The notes under the pieces: generated by a model
What the model was told of the DNA's origin: nothing
Databases searched by the model: none
What the model saw: only the letters and a program-made list of their open reading frames with translations
Part shown: piece by piece, positions 45,753 to 55,600 of the stretch
Layout: every line of letters starts with the position of its first letter
Position numbering within the stretch: position 1 is the first letter of the stretch
Assembly: GCF_900009145.1 (NCBI RefSeq)
Contig: NZ_LN889782.1
Location: 693,503-757,502, forward strand
Direction: 5' to 3'
Length of the DNA: 64,000 nt
Source: Planktothrix tepida PCC 9214
Lineage (GTDB): Bacteria; Cyanobacteriota; Cyanobacteriia; Cyanobacteriales; Microcoleaceae
Program-made: the position numbers and the translations under genes

Positions 45753-48526
45753 TTTCAACACAAAATCCAGTTCCTCGTTTAGATTTAGCCCCAAAATTAA
45801 ATCGTTCTCTTTCCTTAAAAAATCCCCTAGATTACTTAAGAGTCTTTTATTGGTTTTTTTTCTTTCCACAAGCTTTGCGTATCTTTGAAGGTCAAATAAG
45901 CAAATTAATAGTAATTGGATTTAGTATTAGTGGTCTTGTCTTATATTTGACAAATTTTATTTATTTTTGCTTTTTTAAAATAAATATGAAATTTGAATTG
46001 ATAATAGGACTTCTAATTTTCAGCTTTATTTGTGGAATATTGAAAGGAATAGGATTTAAAAATGTAACATTTAATAAAAAAATATTAATTGGCTTTGTAT
46101 CCGGCTTTATAGTTTTAATTTCATTGCTAGTTTTCTGGATTCCTTCTTTTTTTATAAGCCTTTTTATAAGACAAAACTTGATCCCTGAAATCTTATTAAA
46201 AATACTTAATAAATTAGATAATAATATTGCGAATTCTAGTTCAATACTACTTTTTTCAATTGTATTTTGGGGAATATTATTTGGAAATTCTTTAGGCTTC
46301 TTATTCCCTATAAAATCAATCAAAATTTCTAGCTTGCGTAAATATTGGATTGATAATTCTTTGGTAGGAATCCGAATATATTTATCATTATTGATTATAT
46401 GGGTTTCTATGGAAATATTTATATTAAATATTAACAATCTAAATCCAGATTATTCTGCTCTTTCTCATTATTTCACTAGAGGAGGAATATTCTTTTTTTT
46501 CTGGAGTTTTGGAACAGTAATTGTAAATTCTCGTATTTTAGAGTGGTTGTTTTCTAGTATTCTAAATACATCCAGATTTAGCAATAATCTTAAATGTACT
46601 TGGTTTATTAGAATTACACCAATCCCTATTCTTAATCTTAAAAAAAAGGTGAAAAAATGGTTATTGACAGATTGGGATGTAGGTTTACATAACGCCAATC
46701 AACTTTTAGAATATACGCTTCAGTATCACTCTGTAATTCAAGGAATTAGTCAAGCATTATGTGAACTACCTCAAGAACATATTGTTTTTCGTACCAGCCA
46801 ACTAGCTAAATCTCCTTATGATTGGGAACTGATTCGTTGTATATCTGACGAATTATATAAAAAATCAGGAACGAAAAATATTAATGATTTAATAAATACT
46901 TCCCTAGCAAGCTCTATCTTAGCTGCTATCACAACTGAAGGCTTTTGGTATTTATATCAATCAACTGATCAAGCAGAAATTAAGAAAGATTTAACTATAG
47001 AATATTTGCAGAAAGCACTTGATGCGTTTCAGAAGGTGCGTTTTTTACCTTATGGAGATGAAATATTTTTGATCACTCAAATTTTAAAAGAATGCGTTAA
47101 TGCTGATGAACTAGCAACAATTTCTTACTTGAATATTAATACTATTTTCTCTGAACCCATGTTGCGTAAAGCAACTTGTGAAGTGATAATTTCTTTAGAA
47201 AAAGTTATACAAGAAGTAAAAATTATACAAAGTAGCGTATCTAAACTCTCAAAAAATTCAGCGCTAAATCGTGCATTGGGAGAATTAAAAAATATTCAAG
47301 ATAACCTCAATAGTCTTCCTGATGCAGAAAAATATATCGTTAAATACATTGTTGAAACTTGGCAAAACTCTCTCTTAAAGGTAGCCAGTAAAATAGGAAA
47401 ATCAAGCATACCTAAAACATTATTAAATCCTTATATAATTGGTGATCCTGTTCAAGGAATGCTGTTTGTTGGGCGTGAAGAAATTATGCGACAGCTAGAG
47501 GAAGTTTGGATTAGTAAACAGAAGTTACAATCTGTAGTTATTTTTGGACACCGACGTATGGGAAAAACATCTATTTTGCGGAATATTTCAACCCGTTTAG
47601 ACGACAAAGTTAAACTCGCTTATGTTAACTTACTAACCGTTGGTAATAGTATTCAAGGAGTCGGTGAAGTGTTCATGGCGATCGCAGATTCCCTCTCAGA
47701 CACCCTGCAAATTCCACCCCCCGATGATGATAGCTTAATCAATCTTCCCTATCGCACCTTTGAACGATATTTAAAACAAATTGAAACCCAATTAGGCGAT
47801 ACTGGATTAATTATTGCCCTTGATGAATTTGAACAAATCGAAGAACTAATAAAAAGTGATCGCATTCCAAAAGATTTTATGGGCGTATTGCGGGGAATGG
47901 TGCAAATGAGTCCTAAAATAGCCTTTGCTTTAGCTGGACTCCACACCCTCGAAGAAATGACCGAAGACTATTTTAACCCATTTTTTGCTAGTATTATTCC
48001 CATCCGTGTTAGCTTCTTAGAACGGGCAACTTGTCGCTATCTTCTTGCTAACCCCAGTGAAGATTTCCCCCTCGATTATAAACCCGATGCTCTTGATTAT
48101 ATTTATGAATTAACTGCCGGACAACCCTATCTCGTGCAACTCATCGGTTTTCTATTAGTTCGTCGGTATAATGATCAAGTCTTTGAACTCGGAAATAACC
48201 GAGATCCCATGTTTACTATTGCTGATGTTGATGGGATTATTAATCAACCCGAATTCTACCAAAATGGACGTTATTATTTTACCGGGGTTTGGCAACAAGC
48301 GGGGGAAGGTTCACCCGGTCAACAACAGATTATAAAAGCGATCGCACCTCACCCCACCGGACTCGATTTTAACACCCTACAAACCGTTACAAATTTAGAC
48401 CCCATTTCCCTACAAAATGCCCTCGATACTCTATCTCGTCATGATGTTATTCAAGAAACTGATCACCATTGGCGAATTATTGTTGAATTGTTTCGCCGTT
48501 GGGTTATTAATAACGAATCAGTTTAG
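45749..48526 (+). CDS. Multi-pass membrane protein fused to STAND-like NTPase
   Basis: 925 residues. The N-terminal ~300 contain about six or seven hydrophobic helices (for example IVIGFSISGLVLYLTNFIYF, then ILIGFVSGFIVLISLLVF, and GGIFFFFWSFGTVIV). A helical linker follows. From about 575 comes a STAND/Orc1-like NTPase: MLFVGREEIMRQLEE, Walker A GHRRMGKTS (about 599-609), Walker B LIIALDEFEQ, TAGQPYLVQLIG, and a C-terminal winged-helix part ending at RRWV. DNA for the membrane part is strikingly AT-rich (13 G/C in 60 bases at 46021) while the NTPase part is not (34 in 60 at 48301), which suggests a recombinant gene. ATGA overlap with the preceding ATPase gene. Confidence 0.82.
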   Translation: MISTQNPVPRLDLAPKLNRSLSLKNPLDYLRVFYWFFFFPQALRIFEGQISKLIVIGFSISGLVLYLTNFIYFCFFKINMKFELIIGLLIFSFICGILKGIGFKNVTFNKKILIGFVSGFIVLISLLVFWIPSFFISLFIRQNLIPEILLKILNKLDNNIANSSSILLFSIVFWGILFGNSLGFLFPIKSIKISSLRKYWIDNSLVGIRIYLSLLIIWVSMEIFILNINNLNPDYSALSHYFTRGGIFFFFWSFGTVIVNSRILEWLFSSILNTSRFSNNLKCTWFIRITPIPILNLKKKVKKWLLTDWDVGLHNANQLLEYTLQYHSVIQGISQALCELPQEHIVFRTSQLAKSPYDWELIRCISDELYKKSGTKNINDLINTSLASSILAAITTEGFWYLYQSTDQAEIKKDLTIEYLQKALDAFQKVRFLPYGDEIFLITQILKECVNADELATISYLNINTIFSEPMLRKATCEVIISLEKVIQEVKIIQSSVSKLSKNSALNRALGELKNIQDNLNSLPDAEKYIVKYIVETWQNSLLKVASKIGKSSIPKTLLNPYIIGDPVQGMLFVGREEIMRQLEEVWISKQKLQSVVIFGHRRMGKTSILRNISTRLDDKVKLAYVNLLTVGNSIQGVGEVFMAIADSLSDTLQIPPPDDDSLINLPYRTFERYLKQIETQLGDTGLIIALDEFEQIEELIKSDRIPKDFMGVLRGMVQMSPKIAFALAGLHTLEEMTEDYFNPFFASIIPIRVSFLERATCRYLLANPSEDFPLDYKPDALDYIYELTAGQPYLVQLIGFLLVRRYNDQVFELGNNRDPMFTIADVDGIINQPEFYQNGRYYFTGVWQQAGEGSPGQQQIIKAIAPHPTGLDFNTLQTVTNLDPISLQNALDTLSRHDVIQETDHHWRIIVELFRRWVINNESV

Positions 48527-48595
48527 AAATTTTCCCACCCCTAAATCAAAGAAATCTGGGGTTAATTCTGATCTAAAATTTAACGTTAAAAAATC

Positions 48596-49747
48596 TTACT
48601 CTTCTTCACTAAAATCCTCGCATAAATCCTGTAACGTCTGATGTTGAAAACGACGGGAAGAACGACGATATTTTTTACTGGCTAATTTCGGTTCTAATTG
48701 TTGTTTACCGCCTGATTTTGATTTGGATTTGACATTGATTTCTACATCTTTTTGTTGTTGAAGCATTTCTTGATGGGCGATCGCAGCTTCTAAAAAATCC
48801 AAATAAATCGGATAACGTTCCCAGTCCCCCCGAACACTACAATTAGGTTCATCTCGATGTAAACAATCACTAAACTGGCATTTTCCCTGCTGGAAACGGT
48901 GTTTCGCTTCAGGAAAATAATCTGTTAATTCTTCGGGACTACATTCTAATTCAGGTTGATTAAATCCGGGTGTATCCGCCAATAATCCACCCGTCGGTAA
49001 TTGAAATAATTCAACGTGACGAGTTGTATGTCTTCCCCGTCCTAATTTGCCCGAAACGCTACTAACCCGTAAATTAATACTGGGAATTAATTGATTAATT
49101 AAACTGGATTTTCCCACCCCGGAAGGGCCAGAAATCACCGTTGTTTTATCTTGAAGTTGATACAGTAAAGTATTTTCTAAAAACGTATTTTCTATTTGAA
49201 ATAGAGATTTTTGAATAATTTGATGATCAGAATTAACCGTATATTCTAACCCGCTACTCACGCTTATAAATAAAGCCTGATATCCCCAATTTAATAAGCG
49301 ATCGCGCCAGTATAACAACTGTTCTGAGGAGACTAAATCGCATTTATTTAAACACAAACATACTTCTAAACCCGTTGATTCCGCCTTCACTAAAAACCGA
49401 CTTAAAGCGGTTGCTTCTAGCTCCGGTTCTGCGATCGCAAATACTAATAAAATTTGATTAGCATTAGCAATAGGAGGACGACTCAGTTCTGTCCGGCGGG
49501 GAAAAACTTGAGTAATCGCCCCCCGTTTTCCTAACCAGTCCGGTTCTTCCACCACAACTTGATCTCCCACCATCACCTGCTGACCCATTTTTTTCAACAG
49601 AGAACGACGGGTACATAACAGGATAGTTTCAGGAAGTGAAGTTCCTTGGGTTTCCAGTTGAACCTGATAGAAATTCGCTTGAACAGCAACAACTGTTCCG
49701 ATCAGTTCTGGGACATTCAACGGTTCATTGGTTGTCATTGAACTCAT
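48596..49747 (-). CDS. rsgA: Ribosome small-subunit-dependent GTPase A
   Basis: 383 residues from the ATG at 49747, which overlaps the tusA TGA as ATGA; a second ATG at 49738 would also work. A longer frame from 49795 would lie inside tusA. Circularly permuted GTPase: G4 (CLNKCDLVS) precedes G1 (SGPSGVGKSSL) and G3 (DTPGFNQPE). An OB fold comes first (IGTVVAVQANFYQVQLE) and a zinc site last (C...DCLHRDEPNCSV). RsgA helps mature the 30S subunit. A basic low-complexity tail of about 60 residues follows. It closes the grpE-dnaK-dnaJ-tusA-rsgA run. Confidence 0.95.
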   Translation of the reverse strand: MSSMTTNEPLNVPELIGTVVAVQANFYQVQLETQGTSLPETILLCTRRSLLKKMGQQVMVGDQVVVEEPDWLGKRGAITQVFPRRTELSRPPIANANQILLVFAIAEPELEATALSRFLVKAESTGLEVCLCLNKCDLVSSEQLLYWRDRLLNWGYQALFISVSSGLEYTVNSDHQIIQKSLFQIENTFLENTLLYQLQDKTTVISGPSGVGKSSLINQLIPSINLRVSSVSGKLGRGRHTTRHVELFQLPTGGLLADTPGFNQPELECSPEELTDYFPEAKHRFQQGKCQFSDCLHRDEPNCSVRGDWERYPIYLDFLEAAIAHQEMLQQQKDVEINVKSKSKSGGKQQLEPKLASKKYRRSSRRFQHQTLQDLCEDFSEEE

Positions 49748-50001
49748 TGAACGGTCACAGGACAACGAATTTGCAGGGAGAAAAAGTCCGAACAATCTGT
49801 GATTTGCTCAATGTTGTACCCAGCCATCGTTAAACTATCAGGAACTTGCTCAATGGGTTCTCCCGCATCTAACCAAACTTCCAGTAGGGAACCGGGCTGC
49901 ATCTGTTCTAAGCGTAATTTCGTGCGAACAAAATTGAGGGGACAAGGAGTTCCCCGCAAATCCAATTGAGCATCCGGTTTTAAGTGAGTTGTTTCTGTCA
50001 T
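49744..50001 (-). CDS. TusA-family sulfur carrier
   Basis: 85 residues. The sulfurtransferase motif is LRGTPCPLNFVRTKL, with C20 the persulfide-carrying cysteine. The compact beta-alpha-beta-alpha-beta pattern and size fit TusA/SirA. TusA relays sulfur for tRNA thiolation or molybdopterin in other bacteria. It sits between dnaJ and rsgA. Its stop overlaps the rsgA start by 4 bases, suggesting one transcript. Upstream are inverted copies of CTTCGACAAG (about 50046-50125). Confidence 0.9.
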   Translation of the reverse strand: MTETTHLKPDAQLDLRGTPCPLNFVRTKLRLEQMQPGSLLEVWLDAGEPIEQVPDSLTMAGYNIEQITDCSDFFSLQIRCPVTVQ

Positions 50002-50045
50002 AAAAAGAGGGATAGGTCGTTTGTTATTTGCTGCCTTTTGACCGT

Positions 50046-50125
50046 TAACACTTCGACAAGTATTACAGTGAGCTTGTCGAACTGCTCAGTGCAAAGCAGC
50101 TAACAGCCAACACTTCGACAAGCTC
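50046..50125. repeat. CTTCGACAAG repeats between dnaJ and tusA
   Basis: ACACTTCGACAAG occurs near 50046 and again near 50109, with the inverted GAGCTTGTCGAA between them. A related CCTTCGACAG...CCTTCGACAAAG pair occurs near 54676. A dispersed repeat of unknown nature fills the spacer. Confidence 0.6.
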
Positions 50126-50145
50126 AGTGCAAAGCTATCAGCCGT

Positions 50146-51276
50146 TTATTTTTGTTGAAATAAATTACCGAGAAATCCCTCAATTCCCCCCTTTCCCGTG
50201 CGATCGCCCCGAATCTTAACCAACTGTTCCAGAAGTTCCCGTTCTTCTGGAGTTACCTTTGTGGGAATATCGACGAGAACCGTAATTAAATGATCCCCCC
50301 GACTTACGGGATTTCCCAGACGAGGAACCCCTTTATTTTCTAAGGTTAATACCGTTCCCGGTTGAGTTCCTGGCGGAATGGTTAATTTTGTGGGGCCATC
50401 AACAGTGTCTACATCAAAGTTAAAACCGAGGATGGCCTGAAGGTAGCTAATTTTCACGTCGGACAGAATATTAATCCCATCCCGTTTAAATTTCGGATCA
50501 GGTGCGACGGATAAAAACACATATAAATCCCCAGGCGGCCCTCCCCGTTTCCCGGCATCCCCCTCGGAGGCAACCCGCAGACGAGTACCGTTATCCACCC
50601 CGGCGGGAACATTAATTTTAAGTTTTTTCGTGACTTCATTTAACCCACGACCGCCACAGGTGGAACATTTATCTTCAATCATTTGTCCTGTGCCATTACA
50701 GTTCGGACAAACGGAGACTTGAGTAAAACTGCCAAAGGGGGTACGAGTTGCCCGCCGCACCTGACCACTCCCCCCACAGGTCGAACAAGTTTGAGGGCGA
50801 GTTCCCGGTTTAGCACCACTTCCGGTGCAGGTTTCACAGGTTTCTAAATGCTTAATGCGGATTTCTTTTTCGCCGCCAAAGATAGCTTCTTTGAACTCTA
50901 ACCGCAGGTCTAAGCGCAGGTCATCTCCCCGGGCTGGGCCTGTGCGCTTGCGAGCTTGGGCATTGCTTCCCATACCCCCGCCAAACCCACTGAAGAAACT
51001 TTCAAAAATATCGGTAAATGGATCGGTAAAGTTGGGGTCAAAACCTCCGGCACCACCCGCTACTCCCGCTTCTCCAAAACGGTCGTATCGCGCCCGCATT
51101 TCCGGTTCTTTTAAAACTTCATAAGCGCGACTAATTTCTTTAAACCGTTCTTCCGCGCCCTGTTCTTTATTGACATCCGGGTGATATTTGCGAGCTAGGC
51201 GACGATAAGCCCGTTTAAGTTCTTCTGTATCTGCGTCGCGGGAGACACCCAATATTTCATAATAATCGCCTGCCAT
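50146..51276 (-). CDS. dnaJ: Chaperone DnaJ
   Basis: 376 residues, type I DnaJ. J domain at about 1-70 with HPD in [10 protein letters not shown]; a G/F-rich stretch ([10 protein letters not shown]...GGGMGS); four CxxCxGxG zinc repeats ([32 protein letters not shown]); and a C-terminal substrate-binding part. It delivers clients to DnaK and stimulates its ATPase. It lies downstream of dnaK on the same strand, 327 bases away; that gap contains the second MITE-like copy. Confidence 0.97.
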   Translation of the reverse strand: MAGDYYEILGVSRDADTEELKRAYRRLARKYHPDVNKEQGAEERFKEISRAYEVLKEPEMRARYDRFGEAGVAGGAGGFDPNFTDPFTDIFESFFSGFGGGMGSNAQARKRTGPARGDDLRLDLRLEFKEAIFGGEKEIRIKHLETCETCTGSGAKPGTRPQTCSTCGGSGQVRRATRTPFGSFTQVSVCPNCNGTGQMIEDKCSTCGGRGLNEVTKKLKINVPAGVDNGTRLRVASEGDAGKRGGPPGDLYVFLSVAPDPKFKRDGINILSDVKISYLQAILGFNFDVDTVDGPTKLTIPPGTQPGTVLTLENKGVPRLGNPVSRGDHLITVLVDIPTKVTPEERELLEQLVKIRGDRTGKGGIEGFLGNLFQQK

Positions 51277-51382
51277 AGAGTATTTTGCCTAAAAATAAAT
51301 AACAACAAATTTGTTAACGCTTAATCAGGGATAATCAGTAACCAATGTTCCAGTTTCTAGTTTTTAACTAAAAATTGACAAC

Positions 51383-51474
51383 TATAGCGCTACGCGAAGC
51401 GGGAACAGGGAACAGTAAGTTGTGAAAGGCTTTCAGGATTTAGAAATTTCCTAACCTTTTTGCGTAGTGCTATA
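51383..51474. mobile_element. 92-bp MITE-like element, copy 2
   Basis: Ends TATAGCGCTACGC and GCGTAGTGCTATA, one mismatch in 13 when inverted; interior GGGAACAGGGAACAGTAAG as in copy 1 at 34166-34257, and exactly the same length. It lies between dnaK and dnaJ. Outer TA pairs again fit a TA target. Confidence 0.78.
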
Positions 51475-51603
51475 TGACGATTTACGACTCACTCTTCCAT
51501 TGATTACTGTTTACCGATAACTGATCACTGGTTTAATCCTACATTTGAGACTTTTCAATTCTATCATAAATCCTCAAAAGCCTTCCTCTGTAGGACAAAC
51601 CTT

Positions 51604-53658
51604 TCAATTCAGGGTATTGGTAAACGGATTACCAGGATCAGGAGGATCACTGAAGGTGTCTATTCCAGAGGAAGTCTCAATCATGCTGTTGTTCAAGAAT
51701 AATAATTCACTACTGGTAGGTTTTGCCTCTTCTTCATCTTCATCTTCGTCTTCCTGTGTTTCCTCTAGTTTATCTTCTACCGCTTGTACAGAAGCCTCAA
51801 ATTCTGAAGACTCCGAAGCAACAGATGAAGCGGAAGACGAATTCTGACCTGCTTGTTCATAAATCTCTGAAGCCAAAGCATACAACATTTCTTGGAAGGA
51901 TTCTAACTGTTTTTTCATATCCTCATGGGAAATATTGGGATTAGCAACCGCTTGTTTTAAAGCCGCAGCTTCTTTGCGAACTCGTTCTTTGAGATCATTA
52001 CTAATCTGATCAGCCTTGCCTTTGAGGGTTTGTTTACAATTAGCAAACAAAGTTTCGGACTGATTTTTAAGTTCTACCACTAACCGACGTTTTTCGTCCT
52101 CATCAGCGTAAATTTCTGCTTCTTGACGCATTCGTTCAATTTCTGCTTCCGTCAATCCTCCGGTATTACTAATTTCAATCCCTTGTTCTCGTCCCGTCCC
52201 TTTATCTTCCGCTAAAACTTTCAGAATTCCATTGGCATCGAGATCAAACGCTACTTCAATTTGAGGAACTCCCCGTTTAGCCGACGGAATTCCATTCAGG
52301 AGGAATTTTCCTAAACTTTTATTATCCTTCGCCATTGCCCGTTCTCCTTGGAGAACGTGAATTTCCACAGAGGTTTGTCCATCAACGGCGGTGGAAAACA
52401 TTTGAGAACGGCTCGTGGGAATTGTTGTATTGCGTTCAATAATTTTAGTAAAAACTCCCCCCAAGGTTTCTAATCCTAGAGATAAAGGAGTAATATCTAA
52501 TAACAATAAATCTTTGACTTCTCCTGCTAACACTCCCGCTTGAATTGCAGCCCCTAAAGCAACAGCTTCATCGGGGTTAACAGAACGGTCTGGGGTTCTT
52601 CCTCCAAAATATTCACTAATAGCTTGTTGAACCGCCGGAATTCGCGTAGAGCCCCCGACTAAAATAATGCGATTCACCTGATTAGGCTGTAAACTTGCAT
52701 CTTTCAACGCTTGGATGACGGGTTCAATGGTACTGTCTACCAACGGTTTCACTAAACCCTCAAATTCGGTGCGACTCAGTTCTAGTTCTAAATGTTTAGG
52801 CCCTGAATCATCGGCGGTAATAAAGGGCAAATTAATCGAGGTGGTGTTGCGACTGGATAACTCGATTTTGGCTTTTTCGGCGGCTTCTCGTAACCGTTGT
52901 AATGCCATTTTTTCCGTTAAGAGGTTGATGCCTTCCTCGGTTTTGAATTTTTGGATCATCCACTGTACCAGACAGTTATCAAAATCATCCCCGCCCAGAT
53001 GGTTGTTTCCTGCCGTTGATTTGACTTCAAAAATCCCATCTCCCAGTTGTAGAATCGAGACATCAAAGGTACCCCCACCCAAGTCAAAGACCAGAATTTT
53101 CTGATCTTGATCTTGTTTATCTAAGCCATAAGATAAAGCTGCTGCTGTGGGTTCATTGATAATCCGTAAGACATCTAAACCCGCAATGGTTCCCGCATCC
53201 TTGGTTGCCTGTCGTTGAGCATCGGTAAAATAAGCTGGAACTGTAATCACTGCTTGAGTGACCGTTGCTCCTAAATAAGCTTCTGCATCTTCTTTGAGCT
53301 TTTGCAACACCATCGCCGAGATTTCTTGGGGAGTGTAGACTTGGTTGCGAATTTGGACATTAACGGTGTTGTCCTTGCCTTTGACACAAGTATAGGGAAC
53401 CCGTGAGCGTTCTTCCTCGGTATCTTCCCAGCGACGTCCGATAAATCGCTTAATACTGTAAACCGTATTTTCGGCATTCGTAACCGCTTGTCGCTTACCC
53501 AACTGGCCCACTAACCGATCGCCATATTTACCAAATCCGATAATACTCGGTGTGGTTCGTCCTCCTTCAGAATTAGCGATTACGATCGGTTTACCGGCTT
53601 CTAACACAGCAACACAACTGTTCGTTGTCCCTAAGTCGATGCCAATGACTTTTCCCAT
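51604..53658 (-). CDS. dnaK: Chaperone DnaK (Hsp70)
   Basis: 684 residues, a little longer than the usual 635-640. The ATPase domain starts [20 protein letters not shown], with [25 protein letters not shown] and [13 protein letters not shown]. The substrate domain follows ([14 protein letters not shown]). The C-terminus is extended: an acidic, serine-rich tract ([16 protein letters not shown]) then a hydrophobic patch and [10 protein letters not shown], unlike the classic EEVD-like end. It works with GrpE upstream and DnaJ downstream. Cyanobacteria carry several DnaKs; gene order (grpE-dnaK-dnaJ) suggests the DnaK2 type. Confidence 0.96.
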   Translation of the reverse strand: MGKVIGIDLGTTNSCVAVLEAGKPIVIANSEGGRTTPSIIGFGKYGDRLVGQLGKRQAVTNAENTVYSIKRFIGRRWEDTEEERSRVPYTCVKGKDNTVNVQIRNQVYTPQEISAMVLQKLKEDAEAYLGATVTQAVITVPAYFTDAQRQATKDAGTIAGLDVLRIINEPTAAALSYGLDKQDQDQKILVFDLGGGTFDVSILQLGDGIFEVKSTAGNNHLGGDDFDNCLVQWMIQKFKTEEGINLLTEKMALQRLREAAEKAKIELSSRNTTSINLPFITADDSGPKHLELELSRTEFEGLVKPLVDSTIEPVIQALKDASLQPNQVNRIILVGGSTRIPAVQQAISEYFGGRTPDRSVNPDEAVALGAAIQAGVLAGEVKDLLLLDITPLSLGLETLGGVFTKIIERNTTIPTSRSQMFSTAVDGQTSVEIHVLQGERAMAKDNKSLGKFLLNGIPSAKRGVPQIEVAFDLDANGILKVLAEDKGTGREQGIEISNTGGLTEAEIERMRQEAEIYADEDEKRRLVVELKNQSETLFANCKQTLKGKADQISNDLKERVRKEAAALKQAVANPNISHEDMKKQLESFQEMLYALASEIYEQAGQNSSSASSVASESSEFEASVQAVEDKLEETQEDEDEDEEEAKPTSSELLFLNNSMIETSSGIDTFSDPPDPGNPFTNTLN

Positions 53659-53809
53659 AGCTCCTCGACGATGAATGTTTGCAATACTGATCCTGAAATC
53701 AGCAATTTTTCCAGATTCTTACGGGATAAAATCGCTTTGATCCAGATGGCTTCAGGTGATAGATTTAGAGTTCCCTCCTATGGCTAGTTCCTTGTCCCTG
53801 AGCAACACC

Positions 53810-54556
53810 TTATGCTTCAGATGGAGTTTCTTCGGCGGTAGATTCTGTAGAATCGGGTTCAGGAGCCGTTGCTACTTTGACCATCGCATGGCGTAAAACC
53901 TTTTCTCCCAACTGATAACCGTGCATTAAATCTTCAATCACAGTTCCTTCAGGATAGGCATCCGTTGCTTCACGCATCACCGCTTCATGTAAATTGGGAT
54001 CAAAAGGCTGCCCTTCTGGACGCATCACAGATACCCCCAGTTGTTTGAGACAATCCACCATTAATTTATAAACCCCTTGGTAACTCTTGTGGATATTCAT
54101 TTCTGAATCGGTTTGGGGTTTAATTTGGGATCTAGCGCGGTCAAAATTATCCACAACCGGGAGTAATGGCTTCAGAGTTGAACCTTTGATGGTGATTTCT
54201 AACTCTTCTTTTTCCTTTTGAGTGCGTTTGCGGAAGTTCTCAAAATCTGCCGCCAAACGCCGATATTGACCACTAACATCTTCTAATTGTGCCTTGAGGG
54301 CCGCATTGGCTTCCGCTAAAGCCATGACTTCAGCATGAAGTCCTTCCCCCGTTGACTCGATTTCCTGGCCAAAAGTTTTTTCAGAGGGTGCTTCGGTAGC
54401 GGATTCGTCCGTCCCGACCTCTGGGTAGGAACTTGATTCCGTCGCTGTTGTCCCCTCAGCATCCAAATTATCGGAGTTCGGGACATCCGACTCTGAGGTT
54501 GAATAGGATTGACCCGTTAGTTCATCAGGAGTATTAGCCGTTGAATTAGGCATCAT
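53810..54556 (-). CDS. grpE: Nucleotide exchange factor GrpE
   Basis: 248 residues. The N-terminal ~80 are acidic and disordered. A long coiled coil follows ([20 protein letters not shown]), then [33 protein letters not shown], and the beta-wing [18 protein letters not shown], which is a GrpE signature. It releases ADP from DnaK. It starts the grpE-dnaK-dnaJ cluster. No CIRCE inverted repeat is seen upstream. The region before it is a long gene-free stretch shared with the pil operon. Confidence 0.95.
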   Translation of the reverse strand: MMPNSTANTPDELTGQSYSTSESDVPNSDNLDAEGTTATESSSYPEVGTDESATEAPSEKTFGQEIESTGEGLHAEVMALAEANAALKAQLEDVSGQYRRLAADFENFRKRTQKEKEELEITIKGSTLKPLLPVVDNFDRARSQIKPQTDSEMNIHKSYQGVYKLMVDCLKQLGVSVMRPEGQPFDPNLHEAVMREATDAYPEGTVIEDLMHGYQLGEKVLRHAMVKVATAPEPDSTESTAEETPSEA

Positions 54557-55600
54557 AATGGTACTGTTTGTCCTTGTTAATCACAGAAAATCAGCGTGAG
54601 TCCTTAACCCTTACACGGCTGAGGAGTAACCCCGCTATCCATCATCATCGCAAAAATGGGTAGAAACCCCGTCCCTTCGACAGCCCTTCGACAAAGCTTA
54701 GGGCAAGGCTCAGGGCTGACTCTATTTAGGACGGCTTTTATTTCCCTTTCGGGGTAGAGGGGCAATCAATCATACCCCTGTGTAGAGGTATGGTTGCCTC
54801 CTAACACCTATTTCTAGGGTAAAGTTAGCTGAGTGCTTCGCACACGCTACGCGAACGCCAAGGTTTTAAGAGCTTGTTAGGCTAGTAGCACTTCCTTAAC
54901 CCGATAAAGATGTTTAACTACTAACGACAGAGCTAGGGACTAGCTACGCATCCACAGGGTGTCATAACTCAAAAAACGTAGTGCACAAGGCACTTAGGCT
55001 GGTCAACTATCACGCTCTAGTGAGGCATGACTTCGCGTAGCCTGCGCTCCGCCCATAGCCCCGTTACTTCAGTACGGGGTGCTGACGACATTTCGTTACT
55101 TTAAAAATTTTAATCAAAATCATATCTTAAAATACATCCTCAAGGTGAGGTAAACCGTTATGATCAAGATGGAGCCTTAAAATGCTGGGTAGGGGGTTTA
55201 CAAGATGGGATGGGTTGAGCTAAGGATGCGTACAGGAGGAGATCAATCAGCCCCCTGAACTTCTCTTAGATGCAGATCGGAATTGAGAACGAGAAGGTTG
55301 GGTTAAAATTGACACATCAGAGGGAATTCTATTCCCTTAAAACCCACAGCCACCCTAGATGCTTGATAATTGCGGTTGTGTTCTGAGTAACTTAACTCTG
55401 AGATGGGTTAGAGGGAAGCCCCGGGACATTTAACCTTTGTGCGGGTTGGAGCTAGGGAAAGTTTCACGCTGTATTTCTTGCCAAAATCAGCGTCGGATAC
55501 AGGTACACCTCAAACCCATCGTGTCCATTAATCCTGAAAACTAAGTGATTATCGTGACATCAACGCATTAATACAATGACATAGACCTTAATTTTAAGCT
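54557..55600. other. 1-kb divergent spacer between grpE and pilB with a possible IS605/omegaRNA relic
   Basis: 1044 bases, no credible coding frame. It carries a CATACC...GGTATG hairpin near 54777-54805, CTTCGACA repeats near 54676, and a strongly structured stretch at about 54840-55090. Promoters of grpE and pilB must lie here. No tmRNA, RNase P RNA or 6S RNA signature was seen. Confidence 0.5.
54985..55090 (+). ncRNA. Candidate IS200/IS605 right-end or omegaRNA-like remnant
   Basis: The stretch has GCACTTAGGCTGGTCAAC, the small TCAC...GTGA hairpin, then a terminal hairpin CCCCGT(T)AC-TTCA-GTACGGGG (55059-55079) followed by TGCTGAC. This order resembles, from memory, the end of TnpB-associated elements in cyanobacteria. 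No tnpB or tnpA reading frame adjoins it. The assignment is inference. Confidence 0.3.

Noticed and set aside
45961-46437. 158-codon minus-strand frame
   Set aside because: Antisense of the AT-rich membrane-helix region; Ile/Asn/Lys-rich composition is the mirror of that bias.
51545-51847. Serine-rich plus-strand frame
   Set aside because: Antisense of the acidic low-complexity tail of dnaK.
54557-55600. CIRCE element, RNase P RNA, tmRNA or 6S RNA before grpE
   Set aside because: No TTAGCACTC/GAGTGCTAA pair and no conserved core of those RNAs could be found.
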